A DNA stretch of 64,000 nt from Myxococcales bacterium (GCA_016794505.1 JAEUJZ010000016.1:157185-221184), one strand, 5' to 3'; positions 7,565 through 17,413 are shown, numbered from the stretch's first letter. The notes: generated from the sequence alone by a model not told the origin. Made by a program: numbers and translations.

Positions 7565-10500
7565 ATGTCGTTTTCGCGCTGCTCTTTGGTTCGCTATCTC
7601 GCCGCCTGTTCCCTGCTATTTTTTTGCGCGTGTCCAACGGGGGGACCGACAGGCAAGGCACCCCTTGCCAAGGATCCCAAAAGCGGGCCAAGCGAGGCCG
7701 TGGCGCTGGGCAAAAAGCCAGTCGTCCCGGCGCGGCCTGCTGAAAACGCGCCATCTGCCAGCCGGCGCTTGGCGGGGGATGCAGCGGGAGCCGCGACGCT
7801 GACCGAGCGCGTGCAGAGTTACTTCGCGGGCAACGTCGGTCGACGTATCTATGTCCAGCTCGACAAGCCGCTGTACAAGCCCGGCGAGACGGTCTGGGTT
7901 CGCACCTGGGACTTGCTTGCGCGCAGTCTTTCTGCTGCTCCGGCCTCGGTCGAAGGCATCCATGTCGAGCTGATCAGCCCGCGCGGCGCCGTGGTCGCCA
8001 AAAAGCGCGTGCAGCAAAAAGACGGCATGGCCCAGACCGACTTCGAACTGGCCGAAGGCGTCGACGGCGGTGAGTACACGCTGCGCGCCACCAGCTTCGA
8101 TGGTCAGCGCGGCGAGCGTCCGCTAATCGTTTCGACCTATGAAGCGCCGCGCCTAAAGATGAAGCTGGAGTTTGTCCGCAAGGCCTACGGCCCTGGCGAC
8201 GAAGTGACGGCGACCATCGAGGTCAAGCGCGCCACTGGAGAGCCGCTGCGCAACCATCCGCTCAGCGGCTTGGTGCGCCTGGACGGTCAGGATCTGCCGC
8301 GCGTGGCGCTATCGACCAATGCAAGCGGCGAAGGCTTGGTTCGTTTCACGCTGCCCGGACAGATCGAGGTCGGCGATGGCTTGCTGACCGTGCTGGCCGA
8401 CGACGGAGGCCTGACTGAGTCCGTGGCCAAGCGCGTTCCGATCATCGTGCGCAAGCTGGCGTTTTCGCTGTTTCCCGAAGGCGGTCAGCTGGTCGAGGGC
8501 CTGCCGGGTCGCGTGTACTTTGAAGCCAAGACGCCTCTGGGCAAGCCCGCCGATGTCAGCGGCCGCATCGTCGACGATCATGGCGCTCTGGTTGCTCGCT
8601 TCGAGAGCGTGCGCGATGGTCTGGGGCGCGTTGACTTCACTCCAGCGACGGGCCGCAGCTATCACGCCGAGATCGACAAGCCGGTTGGCGTGAGCGAGTA
8701 CTACGCTCTGCCGCTTTCGTCGCGCGAGGGCTGCGTGCTGCGCAGCTTCGATGATCTAGACGGCGAAATTCCGGCGCTGCGCGTCGCCGTGCGCTGCAGC
8801 GAGTCACGCAAGGTGTTGGTGGTCGGGATGCTGCGTGAAAACCTGCTCGATGCGGCGGCCGTACAGGTACCGCGCAGCGATGCCGCGATTGTCTATCTGC
8901 AGCCACAGGCCAAGGTGGGTCAAGGCTACGACAGCGGCGACAAGATGGCACGCGCGCAGGGCATCGCCCGCGTCACGGTGTTCGACGACAAGATGAACCC
9001 CCTGGCCGAGCGACTGATCTATCGCAACCGCCGCAACCGCCTGCAGGTTCAAGTCGAGCCGCACAAGAAGAGCTACTCGCCGCGTGACCAGGTCACGCTA
9101 TCGCTCACCACGCGCGACAGTCAGGGCCAGGTCCAGCCTGCAACCTTGGCGCTGTCGGTCGTCGACGACACCGTGCTGTCCTTCGCCGACGACAAGACCG
9201 GCCACATGCTGTCCCGTCTGTACCTAGAACCCGAGCTCCCCGGCAAGATCGAAGAACCGAACTTCTACTTCGACCTAACGGAAGAGAAGTCGGCCTTGGC
9301 GATGGATCTGCTGATGGGGACGCGGGGGTATCGCCGGTTTGAGTGGATGCAGATTTTGGCGCTACCGAGCCCGACGACGACGGTCGCTCCGGCGGTGGTT
9401 CAAGGGGGCGACTTCGCGGGCCTGCGCAAACCTGGAGCAGCCCCAGCGACGCCGATGGCTCCACCGCCACCTCCTGCCGTGGTGCCAGCGGAACCTGCCG
9501 CGCCGATGGAGAAGCAGCAGGTAGCCAAAGCGCTGCCCAACAAAGCACCGCACGGGCAGGCGATGCCAGCTCTGCCGCGCGTGGCGGCGGGCAAGCGTGA
9601 GCTAGCCGCAGCGAAGCCCATGCCGGCCGCGATGGCTCCCCCGATGGCCGAAGTTGCCGTCGACGCCAAGCTTGCGAAAGAGGCGGAGGCCATGCCGAAC
9701 ATGGGCAAGAAGCGCGCGTTTGTCGGTGGAGGTGGCGAAGAAGCCAAGCGAGCCCGCGCCGCACGGATCCTGCGCGATGAGGCCGGCTTTGGCATCGAGG
9801 ATCGCGATGACGATGAGGCGCCGCGTGGCGAGCCGATGCCCGTCGAAGCGACGTGGGCTCCGGTGCGCGTCTTTCCAGCGCCGACCTATGCCGGCGATTA
9901 CAGCGGTCCGCGCACCGACTTTCGCGAAACCATCGCCTGGCTGCCTGAGGTCCATACCGGAAAAGATGGCACAGCGACGGTGACGTTCTATCTGTCGGAT
10001 GCGGTGACGTCGTTCCGCGTGATCTCAGAGGGTGCAGGTGGCGGGGCCGCTGGTCGGGATGAGACGGTGCTGAAGTCCAACCTGCCATTCAGCATGGCGG
10101 TCAAGCTGCCGACCGAGGTCAGCGCGGAAGACAAGATCCGCCTGCCGCTTGTGCTGAGCAACGAGCGCGACAAGCCACAGACAATTGAGCTAGAGGCGCG
10201 CTTTGGTGAGCTACTGGTGTTGGAAAAGCCGGTTGCGCGCACGGGAGGCACCGTCGCGGCCAACGCACGCGAGGCACTGTTCTATCCGCTTGCGGTGAGC
10301 GGCAAGCAAGGCAAGACCGAGGTTCGTTTTGCCGCAAGTGCAGCGGGTCTGCGCGACGAGTTTGTGCGTGAGCTTCGCGTCACGCCACTGGGCTTTCCGC
10401 AGCAGATCAGCAAGAGCGGTCAGGTGCAAGGCAGCCTGCAGCACGAAGTCGACTTGGGCGCCGCCATGCCAGGGACGATCGATGGCACGCTGAAGCTGTA

Positions 10501-11971
10501 TCCCTCGCCTGTGGCGACGATGATTTCGGGCTTGGACGGTATGCTGCAGCAGCCCAGCGGTTGTTTTGAACAGACCTCGTCGACCAACTATCCGAACGTG
10601 ATGATCCTGCGCTACCTCAAGCAGCAGAACATCCAAGACCCGCGCATCATGGAGCGCGCCGCCAAGCTGATCGACGATGGCTACAAGCGGCTGGTGTCGT
10701 TCGAGACGAAAGAGAAGGGCTATGAGTGGTTCGGCGGCCTGCCCGCGCACGAGGCGCTGACCGCGTACGGCCTGCTGGAATTCCTCGACATGAAAGAAAT
10801 TTCCGATGTCGATGGCGAGATGGTGACCCGCACCATGACGTGGCTGTCGACGCGTCGCGATGGCAAGGGCGGTTACAAGCGCGATCCCAAGGCGCTCGAC
10901 AGCTTTGGCGGAGCCTCACCGGAAGTGACCAACGCATACATCACGTACAGCTTGACCGAGGCAAAGCAGAGCGGGCTCGACGCCGAGATCGAGGCGAGCG
11001 CTCGCTTGGCCAGCGAGACGCGCGATGCGTATCTGCTGTCACTGGTCAGCAACACGCTGCTCAATGCGGGGCGGGCGCAGGCCGGGCGTGATGCCGCCAA
11101 GCGCTTGGCTGAGCTCCAGGATGCCGACGGTGGCTTCACCAAGGCCGATCACAGCATCACGCGCTCGACGGGCAGCAACCTGCATGTCGAGACAACAGCG
11201 CTGGCCATAATGGCGCTGCTCAAGGCAGGTGGCTTCGACGATCCGGTTCGTAAGGCGGTGGAATGGCTGACCAGTCATCGCGGTGGCTTTGGCGCCTGGG
11301 GCGCGACGCAGGCGACGGTGCTGGCGCTCAAGGCCATGACGGCGTACGCCACCGCGGCATCCCGCATGGCCAGCGATGGCTCGGTGACGCTCTTGGTAAA
11401 CGGCGCGCGAGTGGCGACGCTTTCGTACGAGGCAGGTCACCGCGAGCCGCTGGTCTTCGACAGCCTGGGTCAGCACCTGAAGCCGGGGAAGAACACGCTA
11501 GAGATCCAGTCGACCAGCCAGGGCCCGCTGCCGTTTTCGCTGGGCATCGAGTACCGCGCGCTGACCCCTGCCACCAGCCCCGAAGCCAAGGTCGATCTGC
11601 AGACCACGCTGGAACGGCAGCAGGTACGCATGGGCGAGTCGGTGCGGCTCAATGTGACGCTGACCAACAAGACGGCAGGAGGCCTGCCGATGACGCTGGC
11701 CCGCGTCGGGATTCCCGGTGGCCTAAGCTTCCAGACCTGGCAGCTAAAAGAGCTTCGCGAAAAGGGCGCGATCGCGTTCTACGAGACGCAGGCGCGACAG
11801 GTGATCCTGTACCTGCGTGAGCTCAAGCCGAGCGAAGTCGTCAAGCTGCCGATTGACCTGTTGGCGACGGTGCCGGGGACCTATCGCGCGCCGGCTAGCA
11901 CCGCGTACCTGTATTACAGCGACGACCACAAGACCTGGACCGACGGCACCCGCATCAGCATCGAACCCTAG
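7565..11971 (+). CDS. Bacterial alpha-2-macroglobulin (thioester type), lipoprotein
   Basis: Periplasmic protease trap: cleavage of an exposed bait region is thought to spring a thioester that captures the attacking protease. I start at the ATG at 7565 because AGGAG lies just upstream and the protein then opens with a lipoprotein-type signal (LLFFCAC); a TTG nine codons earlier is less likely. In the 1468-residue protein, a macroglobulin domain begins with YVQLDKPLYKPGETV; a long Pro/Ala/Met-rich stretch (about 620-760) looks like the bait region; the A2M domain has FRETIAWLPEV; the thioester motif CFEQ starts at Cys1000; an alpha-toroid follows. Unlike in E. coli yfhM, no pbpC neighbour is present. 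Confidence 0.92.
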   Translation: MSFSRCSLVRYLAACSLLFFCACPTGGPTGKAPLAKDPKSGPSEAVALGKKPVVPARPAENAPSASRRLAGDAAGAATLTERVQSYFAGNVGRRIYVQLDKPLYKPGETVWVRTWDLLARSLSAAPASVEGIHVELISPRGAVVAKKRVQQKDGMAQTDFELAEGVDGGEYTLRATSFDGQRGERPLIVSTYEAPRLKMKLEFVRKAYGPGDEVTATIEVKRATGEPLRNHPLSGLVRLDGQDLPRVALSTNASGEGLVRFTLPGQIEVGDGLLTVLADDGGLTESVAKRVPIIVRKLAFSLFPEGGQLVEGLPGRVYFEAKTPLGKPADVSGRIVDDHGALVARFESVRDGLGRVDFTPATGRSYHAEIDKPVGVSEYYALPLSSREGCVLRSFDDLDGEIPALRVAVRCSESRKVLVVGMLRENLLDAAAVQVPRSDAAIVYLQPQAKVGQGYDSGDKMARAQGIARVTVFDDKMNPLAERLIYRNRRNRLQVQVEPHKKSYSPRDQVTLSLTTRDSQGQVQPATLALSVVDDTVLSFADDKTGHMLSRLYLEPELPGKIEEPNFYFDLTEEKSALAMDLLMGTRGYRRFEWMQILALPSPTTTVAPAVVQGGDFAGLRKPGAAPATPMAPPPPPAVVPAEPAAPMEKQQVAKALPNKAPHGQAMPALPRVAAGKRELAAAKPMPAAMAPPMAEVAVDAKLAKEAEAMPNMGKKRAFVGGGGEEAKRARAARILRDEAGFGIEDRDDDEAPRGEPMPVEATWAPVRVFPAPTYAGDYSGPRTDFRETIAWLPEVHTGKDGTATVTFYLSDAVTSFRVISEGAGGGAAGRDETVLKSNLPFSMAVKLPTEVSAEDKIRLPLVLSNERDKPQTIELEARFGELLVLEKPVARTGGTVAANAREALFYPLAVSGKQGKTEVRFAASAAGLRDEFVRELRVTPLGFPQQISKSGQVQGSLQHEVDLGAAMPGTIDGTLKLYPSPVATMISGLDGMLQQPSGCFEQTSSTNYPNVMILRYLKQQNIQDPRIMERAAKLIDDGYKRLVSFETKEKGYEWFGGLPAHEALTAYGLLEFLDMKEISDVDGEMVTRTMTWLSTRRDGKGGYKRDPKALDSFGGASPEVTNAYITYSLTEAKQSGLDAEIEASARLASETRDAYLLSLVSNTLLNAGRAQAGRDAAKRLAELQDADGGFTKADHSITRSTGSNLHVETTALAIMALLKAGGFDDPVRKAVEWLTSHRGGFGAWGATQATVLALKAMTAYATAASRMASDGSVTLLVNGARVATLSYEAGHREPLVFDSLGQHLKPGKNTLEIQSTSQGPLPFSLGIEYRALTPATSPEAKVDLQTTLERQQVRMGESVRLNVTLTNKTAGGLPMTLARVGIPGGLSFQTWQLKELREKGAIAFYETQARQVILYLRELKPSEVVKLPIDLLATVPGTYRAPASTAYLYYSDDHKTWTDGTRISIEP

Positions 11972-12067
11972 GGCTGGCGAGCGAGCGGCGCTCTTGCCGC
12001 GCCTGCGCTGGCCCAAATCCGTGCAAGCGGTGCGCAGATTTTTTTCGTCGCTGCAGCCGGTCCCTTC

Positions 12068-12073
12068 TACAAT
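12068..12073 (+). promoter_or_regulatory. Candidate -10 box for the DUF2911 gene
   Basis: TACAAT lies 48 bases before the start codon at 12122, in the short gap after the macroglobulin gene. No convincing -35 box is seen at the expected spacing. A run of seven T at about 12039-12045 just upstream could belong to a terminator of the preceding gene, but the stem before it is poor. Confidence 0.3.
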
Positions 12074-12121
12074 TCGCTCTCCGTTTGCTGCCCTCGCAAC
12101 CGCCATCCTCGGAGACAACGC

Positions 12122-12652
12122 ATGCGCAAGGTCCTGGCCCTGGTCTTTTGTTTGAGCATCCTGTTTATCGCCACCCGCGCTATCTTGGCCGAGCAGGCCA
12201 AGCGGGCCAGCCCACACGAGCAAGTGTCCGCGGTCCTCGACGGAAAAAAGGTCACGATCGAGTACGGTCGGCCGCTTATGAAAGGTCGCAAGATCTTCGG
12301 CAAGCTGGTTCCCTTTGGCGAAGTCTGGCGCACGGGCGCGGATGAGGCGACGACGCTTTCCAGCGAAGCAAACCTGAACATCGGCGGACTGAAAGTGCCC
12401 AAGGGCACGTATTCGCTGTTCACGCTGCCTGGGGAAAAAGAGTGGACGCTGATCGTCAACAAGAACGCCAAGCAGTGGGGCGCCTATAGCTATGACGCGA
12501 AGCAGGATCTGGGACGCACCAAGCTTGCGGTTCGCGCAATCCCGACGCCGGTTGAGCAGTTCACGATCACGCTGGATGCGCAGGGCAAAAAAGGCACGCT
12601 GAAGATGTCTTGGGAACAGACCGAGGCCAGCGTGGCCGTGACCGTGGAATAG
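12122..12652 (+). CDS. DUF2911 domain protein, secreted
   Basis: A 176-residue protein with an N-terminal hydrophobic segment (KVLALVFCLSILFIAT) that looks like a signal peptide or anchor, followed by a DUF2911 domain. Hallmarks are VTIEYGRPLMKGRKIFG, FGEVWRTGADEATTL and PKGTYSLFTLPG, the recurrent blocks of this family. Function is unknown; members are predicted periplasmic beta-rich proteins common in Bacteroidota and Myxococcota. GGAG lies ten bases before the start codon. It is convergent with the outer-membrane protein gene downstream. Confidence 0.9.
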   Translation: MRKVLALVFCLSILFIATRAILAEQAKRASPHEQVSAVLDGKKVTIEYGRPLMKGRKIFGKLVPFGEVWRTGADEATTLSSEANLNIGGLKVPKGTYSLFTLPGEKEWTLIVNKNAKQWGAYSYDAKQDLGRTKLAVRAIPTPVEQFTITLDAQGKKGTLKMSWEQTEASVAVTVE

Positions 12653-12682
12653 CCGCAGGTCGTATAGACGGCAGGCAGACCG

Positions 12683-13297
12683 TCAGATGCCGAAGCGCAG
12701 CGAGACGCGCGGTCCGACGGTCAGATAGATCGGGATGCGCGCCAAGTCGGTCAGAAAAGCGTGATAGCGAAGGGCGATGCCGACCGAAATGCGGCGCGTG
12801 ATCAGATAGTCCGCGCCCAAGCCCAGTGATGCGCCGACGTTGAGCGCGTGCTCGATGGCCGGGGTCTTTTGGTTGCCGCTGGGGTTGGTGCTGCGGTACA
12901 GGCCGAGCACGCCGATGTTTGCCTCGAAAAACGGCACGATGCGCACGACATCCAGCGCATAGACCACGCCGGCTGAGGCATGCCAGCTTGCGAGCTCGCC
13001 CCCCGGATCGCCTTTCATCGACGCATCCTCGGGCTCGATGGGTGACAGCGGATGCGCCGTCGCGCCCGCCAGAAGCTGCACACCAACGGCGTCGGTGATG
13101 CCGTACGAGACATGCAGGCTGGCGCCCCCGCCTGAGGCCTGGCGATTTTCCAGATAGGTCAGGCCGTATTGCGGCTGCAGGCCCAGCGTGAATTCGCGCT
13201 GCTCGGCCCAGGCGGTCTGCGCGGTCAAAAGGACCCCTACAGACCCCAGCAGCAGACGCACAGACGAAGCAGTCAGCAGAGCAAGTCGGAAACCCAT
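12683..13297 (-). CDS. Outer-membrane beta-barrel protein, unknown function
   Basis: A 204-residue protein with a signal peptide ending near AWA (residues 29-31) and alternating hydrophobic strands typical of small outer-membrane barrels: EFTLGLQPQYGLTYL, ASLHVSYGITDAVGVQLLAG, ASAGVVYALDVVRIVPFFEA, LNVGASLGLGADYLITRRI. It ends in RVSLRFGI; an aromatic residue lies near the C-terminus but is not last, so the usual barrel-insertion signal is imperfect. No enzymatic motif is visible. Divergent from the glycosyltransferase gene, sharing about 125 bp of upstream DNA. Confidence 0.75.
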   Translation of the reverse strand: MGFRLALLTASSVRLLLGSVGVLLTAQTAWAEQREFTLGLQPQYGLTYLENRQASGGGASLHVSYGITDAVGVQLLAGATAHPLSPIEPEDASMKGDPGGELASWHASAGVVYALDVVRIVPFFEANIGVLGLYRSTNPSGNQKTPAIEHALNVGASLGLGADYLITRRISVGIALRYHAFLTDLARIPIYLTVGPRVSLRFGI

Positions 13298-13423
13298 CGG
13301 CCGCTACTGCGTACCACGCTCTGCCTCGCCGCGCAGCCAAAACCTCTGCGACGGATACGCAAAATCGCGCGAGGTTTGTGCTGGGGCTTGCTTGTCAGGA
13401 ATGGCTCTGCGCACTCTGTCTGG

Positions 13424-14506
13424 GTGAAGCGAGCGAACACGTCGTCGACTGCGCCGCGACCCCTGCGGGTGGGCTTGGTCAGCTCGGTCGGGGGGCACTT
13501 AAAAGAGCTGCTGGAGCTGCTGCCGCTGCTTGTGCGCTGCGATGTCTTCTTGGTGCTCAACGACGAGGCGCCGTGGCTGTCGTCCGAGTCGCTGCCCGCT
13601 CAGCCGGTGCTGCGTCGCTATCGCATCGTGCATGCCGAGCGCGATCTGCGGCAGCTCATCAACCTGGGCGAGGCCGCGCACCTGCTTCTGCGCGAGCGCC
13701 CGGATCTGCTGATCTCGACGGGTGCCTCGCCGGCTGTGCCGTTTTTCTGGTTGGGGCGGGCGCTGGGCATTCGCACGCTGTTCATCGAAGACTTCAACTT
13801 GGTCGAACAGCCCTCGCTGACGGCGCGCTTGGTGTATCCGCTGGCGCATGACTTTTTTGTGCAGTGGCCCCAGCTTCTCTCGCAGCTTCCGCGTGCCCGC
13901 TATGCTGGGCCGCTGTTTGTGCCAGCGCCTGCCGATTCTGCGACGGCAACCACGCCTCGTTCCAAGACCGTCTTTGATGCGCCGCGGCTGTTTGTCGCCT
14001 TGGGCACCAGCGATCGGCCGATGACGCGCCTGCTTCGCTGGCTGGATGAGCTGATCGAAAAAGGAGAGCTCGCCGGGCCCGTCTTGCTACAAGGTGCCAT
14101 CGGTGAATACCAGCCTCGTCACGTTCGCTGCGTGCCCATGCTGCCCGAGCCTGCGCTGATCGAATCCCTGCGTCACGCGCAGCGCGTCCTTTGTCACGGT
14201 GGCTGTGGCGTACTGGGCACCTGTATGAAGCTTGGGCGCCGACCGATCGCCATTCCGCGACGGGCCGACCTGGGCGAAGCGATCAACGATCACCAGATCA
14301 TGCTGTGCCGAGCGCTGTCGGACCAAGGCCTGGCCACGCTGTGTCAGACCCAAGCGGATCTGCAAGCGGCGCTGGCCCAGCCCGAGAGTCCACCCAGCCC
14401 GCCGAGTGTCGAGCCCGCGGTAGGTTCAGCGCAGGGATCGCTGCATGCGGCAGTGGCGCAGATCTTGTCGACGCTGGCCCTGGAAAAAGCGCGTCGCCCA
14501 ACGTAG
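13424..14506 (+). CDS. Fused Alg14/Alg13-type (PssD/PssE-type) glycosyltransferase
   Basis: Probably transfers a sugar such as GlcNAc or glucuronate from a nucleotide donor to a lipid-linked acceptor at the membrane. The N-terminal half matches the Alg14/PssD pattern (VGLVSSVGGHLKELLELLPL, later TGASPAVPFFWLGRALGI), and the C-terminal half the Alg13/PssE pattern (RLFVALGTSDRPMTRLLRW, then HGGCGVLGTCMKLGRRPIAI, the donor-binding GT28 site). These are normally two proteins; here one 360-residue chain. The start is uncertain: the frame is open to 13169 but the conserved domain begins near 13460, so I use the GTG at 13424, which lacks a good ribosome site. No polysaccharide cluster surrounds it. 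Confidence 0.75.
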   Translation: MKRANTSSTAPRPLRVGLVSSVGGHLKELLELLPLLVRCDVFLVLNDEAPWLSSESLPAQPVLRRYRIVHAERDLRQLINLGEAAHLLLRERPDLLISTGASPAVPFFWLGRALGIRTLFIEDFNLVEQPSLTARLVYPLAHDFFVQWPQLLSQLPRARYAGPLFVPAPADSATATTPRSKTVFDAPRLFVALGTSDRPMTRLLRWLDELIEKGELAGPVLLQGAIGEYQPRHVRCVPMLPEPALIESLRHAQRVLCHGGCGVLGTCMKLGRRPIAIPRRADLGEAINDHQIMLCRALSDQGLATLCQTQADLQAALAQPESPPSPPSVEPAVGSAQGSLHAAVAQILSTLALEKARRPT

Positions 14507-14579
14507 GCCATCGGCGGCACCGTCGATCGTTGAAGGCGGTCGCGCGGACTCGCTTTGCGTCGGGGGAGTGCGGCCCACC

Positions 14580-15446
14580 TTACGAGGCGTTGGGCGTAGT
14601 GGGCACGCTGCTGGAGTCTGTCGAGCTTGCCGCAATCGGGCTCACGGCGGGCATGTCGGCTTCGTCTGCGGTCTCGCGGACCTTTGGGATCAGCGGCGCA
14701 TGGAACGCGCGGCTGAGCAGCGTATAGTCATGCGCGGCCACGGCCATGACGATGCGATCGGGGACCTCTTCCAGCGGAAGATCCAGGCGCTTGAAGTCTT
14801 GGCTGTAGCGGTACTTGGCTTTGCCTTTTTCGACGAAGCCCTCGATGCGCATCAGCGTCTCGGTGCGAATCTGTTCGCGCCCGATCGAGCCGTAGCCTTC
14901 GATGATCGGCAGATCCTCGCGGCCTGCTCGGTGAACCATCTTCAGCAACAGATCGAAGCTGCTGTTGATGCGCTGGACCCGCACGCGCATGCCATCCCCG
15001 CTTATGACATCGCGCAGCGAGACATTGGCCGTCTCGTACCACGAGATGCGGGGCAGGGGATGGCCGGGCGAATCCGTGAGGCGCTCGTTGAATGCCCGCA
15101 CCGCGGTACGCAGTCCCTCGACGATCTCTAGGTACTTGATCACGACGGCCTGTGACAGGACGGTGTGTCGCTGCGCGAAGTCAACGTCGAGCTGAGCCAG
15201 GTGCTTGGCCGCTGCCGTCTCGCTGTCGGCGATGTTCAGCAAGCGGGCGCGCATGGATGCTGAGTTGTCACTGTCTTCGCCGGGCGGGTAGGCCGCCGAG
15301 GTCGAGGGCGGGACCAAGGTGCCGGGCGGAACGATCACAGACACCGGTCGCGAAGTGGATACCGAGAGTCCTTGGGGCCGAGGCGGAGACGGCTGGCTGC
15401 TGCCGTCCTCTGCACTGCCCCCCGCAGGTGCATCGAGATTGGCCAT
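14580..15446 (-). CDS. Hypothetical protein, conserved-looking soluble domain
   Basis: A 288-residue protein with no recognised domain. A disordered Pro/Ser-rich N-terminus (1-60) is followed by a mixed helical region (65-125) and a beta/alpha block (about 130-250) containing WYETANVSLRDVISGDGMRV and IEGYGSIGREQIRTETLMRI; the C-terminus is again Ser/Thr/Pro-rich. No signal peptide. A TATACT -10-like box lies only six bases before the ATG, which would make the message leaderless; if so the real start may be further in. The open frame continues upstream to 15890, but that part is low complexity and overlaps the gene on the other strand. Confidence 0.65.
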   Translation of the reverse strand: MANLDAPAGGSAEDGSSQPSPPRPQGLSVSTSRPVSVIVPPGTLVPPSTSAAYPPGEDSDNSASMRARLLNIADSETAAAKHLAQLDVDFAQRHTVLSQAVVIKYLEIVEGLRTAVRAFNERLTDSPGHPLPRISWYETANVSLRDVISGDGMRVRVQRINSSFDLLLKMVHRAGREDLPIIEGYGSIGREQIRTETLMRIEGFVEKGKAKYRYSQDFKRLDLPLEEVPDRIVMAVAAHDYTLLSRAFHAPLIPKVRETADEADMPAVSPIAASSTDSSSVPTTPNAS

Positions 15447-15652
15447 GGCAGCAGTATAAAGGAAAAACCTCGGTCGCAGACGGTCGACGACCACCGGCAC
15501 TCTCCGTCGACGAAGGCGCGCCAAGAAGCGGTCTGGGCCGCGCGATATGCGGCACCGTGCGGGGCACGCCGGGACCGCTTTTGGCTGCGTCCGGGCGGAT
15601 CCACACAGCCGCTTCTTTACAGGGCAAAAAAACAGCGCGTAGGATGCCTGCC

Positions 15653-16885
15653 ATGGCGCCCTCTGAGCTTGCAGCCCTTCTGGTTGGCGAGACTTCGCGC
15701 ATCGAGTGGAAGCAGAGCAGCGATGCGAGCTATCTGTTGCCTGCGGTCTGCGCCTTGGCCAACGATCTGGAAGGCTGCGGGCAGCCGGGGTACCTGCTGA
15801 TCGGCGTCGACAAGCACGGCCATCCCGTCGGAGCGACCGATGACCGCAAGTAGCCGCTTCCTGCAAGTGGCCAAGCCACGGACGAGGCACTGCAGAAGCC
15901 GTCGAGCCGCATCTTGTCGACCAAGCTTTGGCCGCATCCGTCGATCGATCTGTCGGCGCACGCTGTGAATGGGCAGACCGTGATCGTCATCACCGTGCAG
16001 CCGGCCGAGGTTCCCCCGGAAGTGAAGGTCGATGGCGTGGCCTGGGTTCGCGTCGGAACGACGACTCGTCGTGCCAGCGATGCCGATCTGCAGCGCCTGC
16101 GCGAGCGTCGCCCGCTGGCGCGGCAGCCCTTTGATCTGCGTCCGGTCCCCGGTGCGGGCCTGGATGACTTGGCCATGTTGGATCTGCGTCCGCGCTATCT
16201 GATCGAGCGCGATGAAGCCGAAGATCCTGACTTGTTTCCGTCGCTGTCGCGCTGGCTGGTGCAGCGCGGCTTTGGCCATGAGGTACAAGGCGCCTTCGTG
16301 CCCAATGCCGCGGCGCTCTTGGTCTATGGCACCAGCCCGCAGCGCTTTCTTCCAGGGGCGACCATCGAGCTGGTTCACTACGCCGGCAGCGACGTCGACT
16401 CGCAGGTCCTGTTTCGCAAGACGATCCAAGGCACCGTGCCCGAGCAGCTTGAGGTGCTGAAAGTTCAGCTGGGCGCGCTCAACACCGCGCGGCCGGTGGT
16501 CTCGTCGGGGATTCAGATCGGTTATCGCGATCAGTACCCCGAAAAAGCGCTGTATGAGCTGGCGCGCAACCTGGTGCAGCACCGCGCGTACGAAGGCACC
16601 CATTCCCCGGCGCGCATCGAGTGGTATGCCGATCACGTCGAGTTTTTAAACCCCGGCGGTCCCTTTGGCCGCGCCAGCGAGGGCGAGTTCGGGGACCACT
16701 CGGACTATCGCAACCCGACGCTGACGCAGCTTCTGGTCGACAGCCACTATGTCGAGAGGCTGGGCCGCGGCGTGCGTCTGGTGCGAGCGCAGCTTGAAAA
16801 GAACGGCAACCCACCGCTGCAGGTCGAGAGCAATGGCTTTACGCGGGTGCTGGTCTTTGCGTCGGGAACGCGGGGTGCGGCATGA
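15653..16885 (+). pseudogene. AlbA_2 (Schlafen-like) ATP-binding protein, interrupted by an in-frame stop
   Basis: The frame from ATG 15653 reads an AlbA_2 N-terminus (SRIEWKQSSDASYLLPAVCA, ANDLEGCGQPGYLLIGVDKH) and meets TAG at 15851. The same frame then continues with the expected remainder (VNGQTVIVITVQPAEVPPEV, VAWVRVGTTTRRASD) and a degenerate HATPase_c_4 domain (VEFLNPGGPFG, YRNPTLTQLL, VERLGRGVRLV), ending at 16885. So a single nonsense codon, or a pair of nearby indels, breaks an otherwise full-length gene. Family members are putative DNA-binding regulators or ATPases of unsettled role. The stop overlaps the next start (ATGA), so the two genes were co-translated. A sequencing error is possible but the neighbour is also broken. 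Confidence 0.8.
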
Positions 16886-17413
16886 AGTCGCTGACCTTCT
16901 TTAACCACAAGGGCGGCGTCGGCAAGACCACGCTGACCGCGCATGTCGCGCACATGCTGGCGCAGCTTGGCGTGCGCGTCGTCGTCCTCGACTATGACCC
17001 GCAGTGCAATGTCAGCTTGGCTCTCTTGGGGGTGCGGCGCCTGTCCGAGATCCAAGAGGCTGCAGAGGAAGAGGGGCGGACCGTCGCAGCCTGCCTGTCC
17101 GATCAAGGAGGCCTGGGACATGCTGGCCCCCAACTTTTTTGCGCACAGGGTCTTGGGCATGAAGCAGGCCGACTTCGATGCAAAGACGGCCATCCGCGTC
17201 GGAACAGACCCGCACTGCCTGGCCCAGGTGCCGCTGTTTCCCAGCTTGGTCGGCTTGGCGCAGTTCAATTCCAAGCCCATGTTCGCGCTGACGCAGGCCG
17301 ACGCTGTGTATGGGAACCAGAGCTATGAGGTTGCGAAGTGCAAGCGGGTGTTCGAGCAGCTCGCCAAAGAGCTCTGTCGCCGCCTGCAGGTGCCGCTGCC
17401 GATACTCCCATAA
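16882..17413 (+). pseudogene. ParA-like ATPase, internally deleted and frameshifted
   Basis: The first about 70 codons encode a ParA/SIMIBI start: MKSLTFFNHKGGVGKTTLTA (Walker A) and VVVLDYDPQCNVS (switch I). Near 17095 the frame changes by one; reading then continues in the next frame with a normal-looking C-terminus (KEAWDMLAPNFFAHRV, then PLFPSLVGLAQFNSKPMFAL, ending RRLQVPLPILP). The central region with the Walker B/switch II motif is missing, so roughly half the protein has been deleted and it cannot work as an ATPase. It overlaps the AlbA_2 gene by four bases (ATGA). The two genes form a recurrent pair in deltaproteobacterial genomes, as far as I recall. Confidence 0.8.

Noticed and set aside
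9105..10088. A 327-codon minus-strand open frame
   Set aside because: Antisense to the bait and A2M regions; Arg/Ser/Pro-rich composition of a shadow frame.
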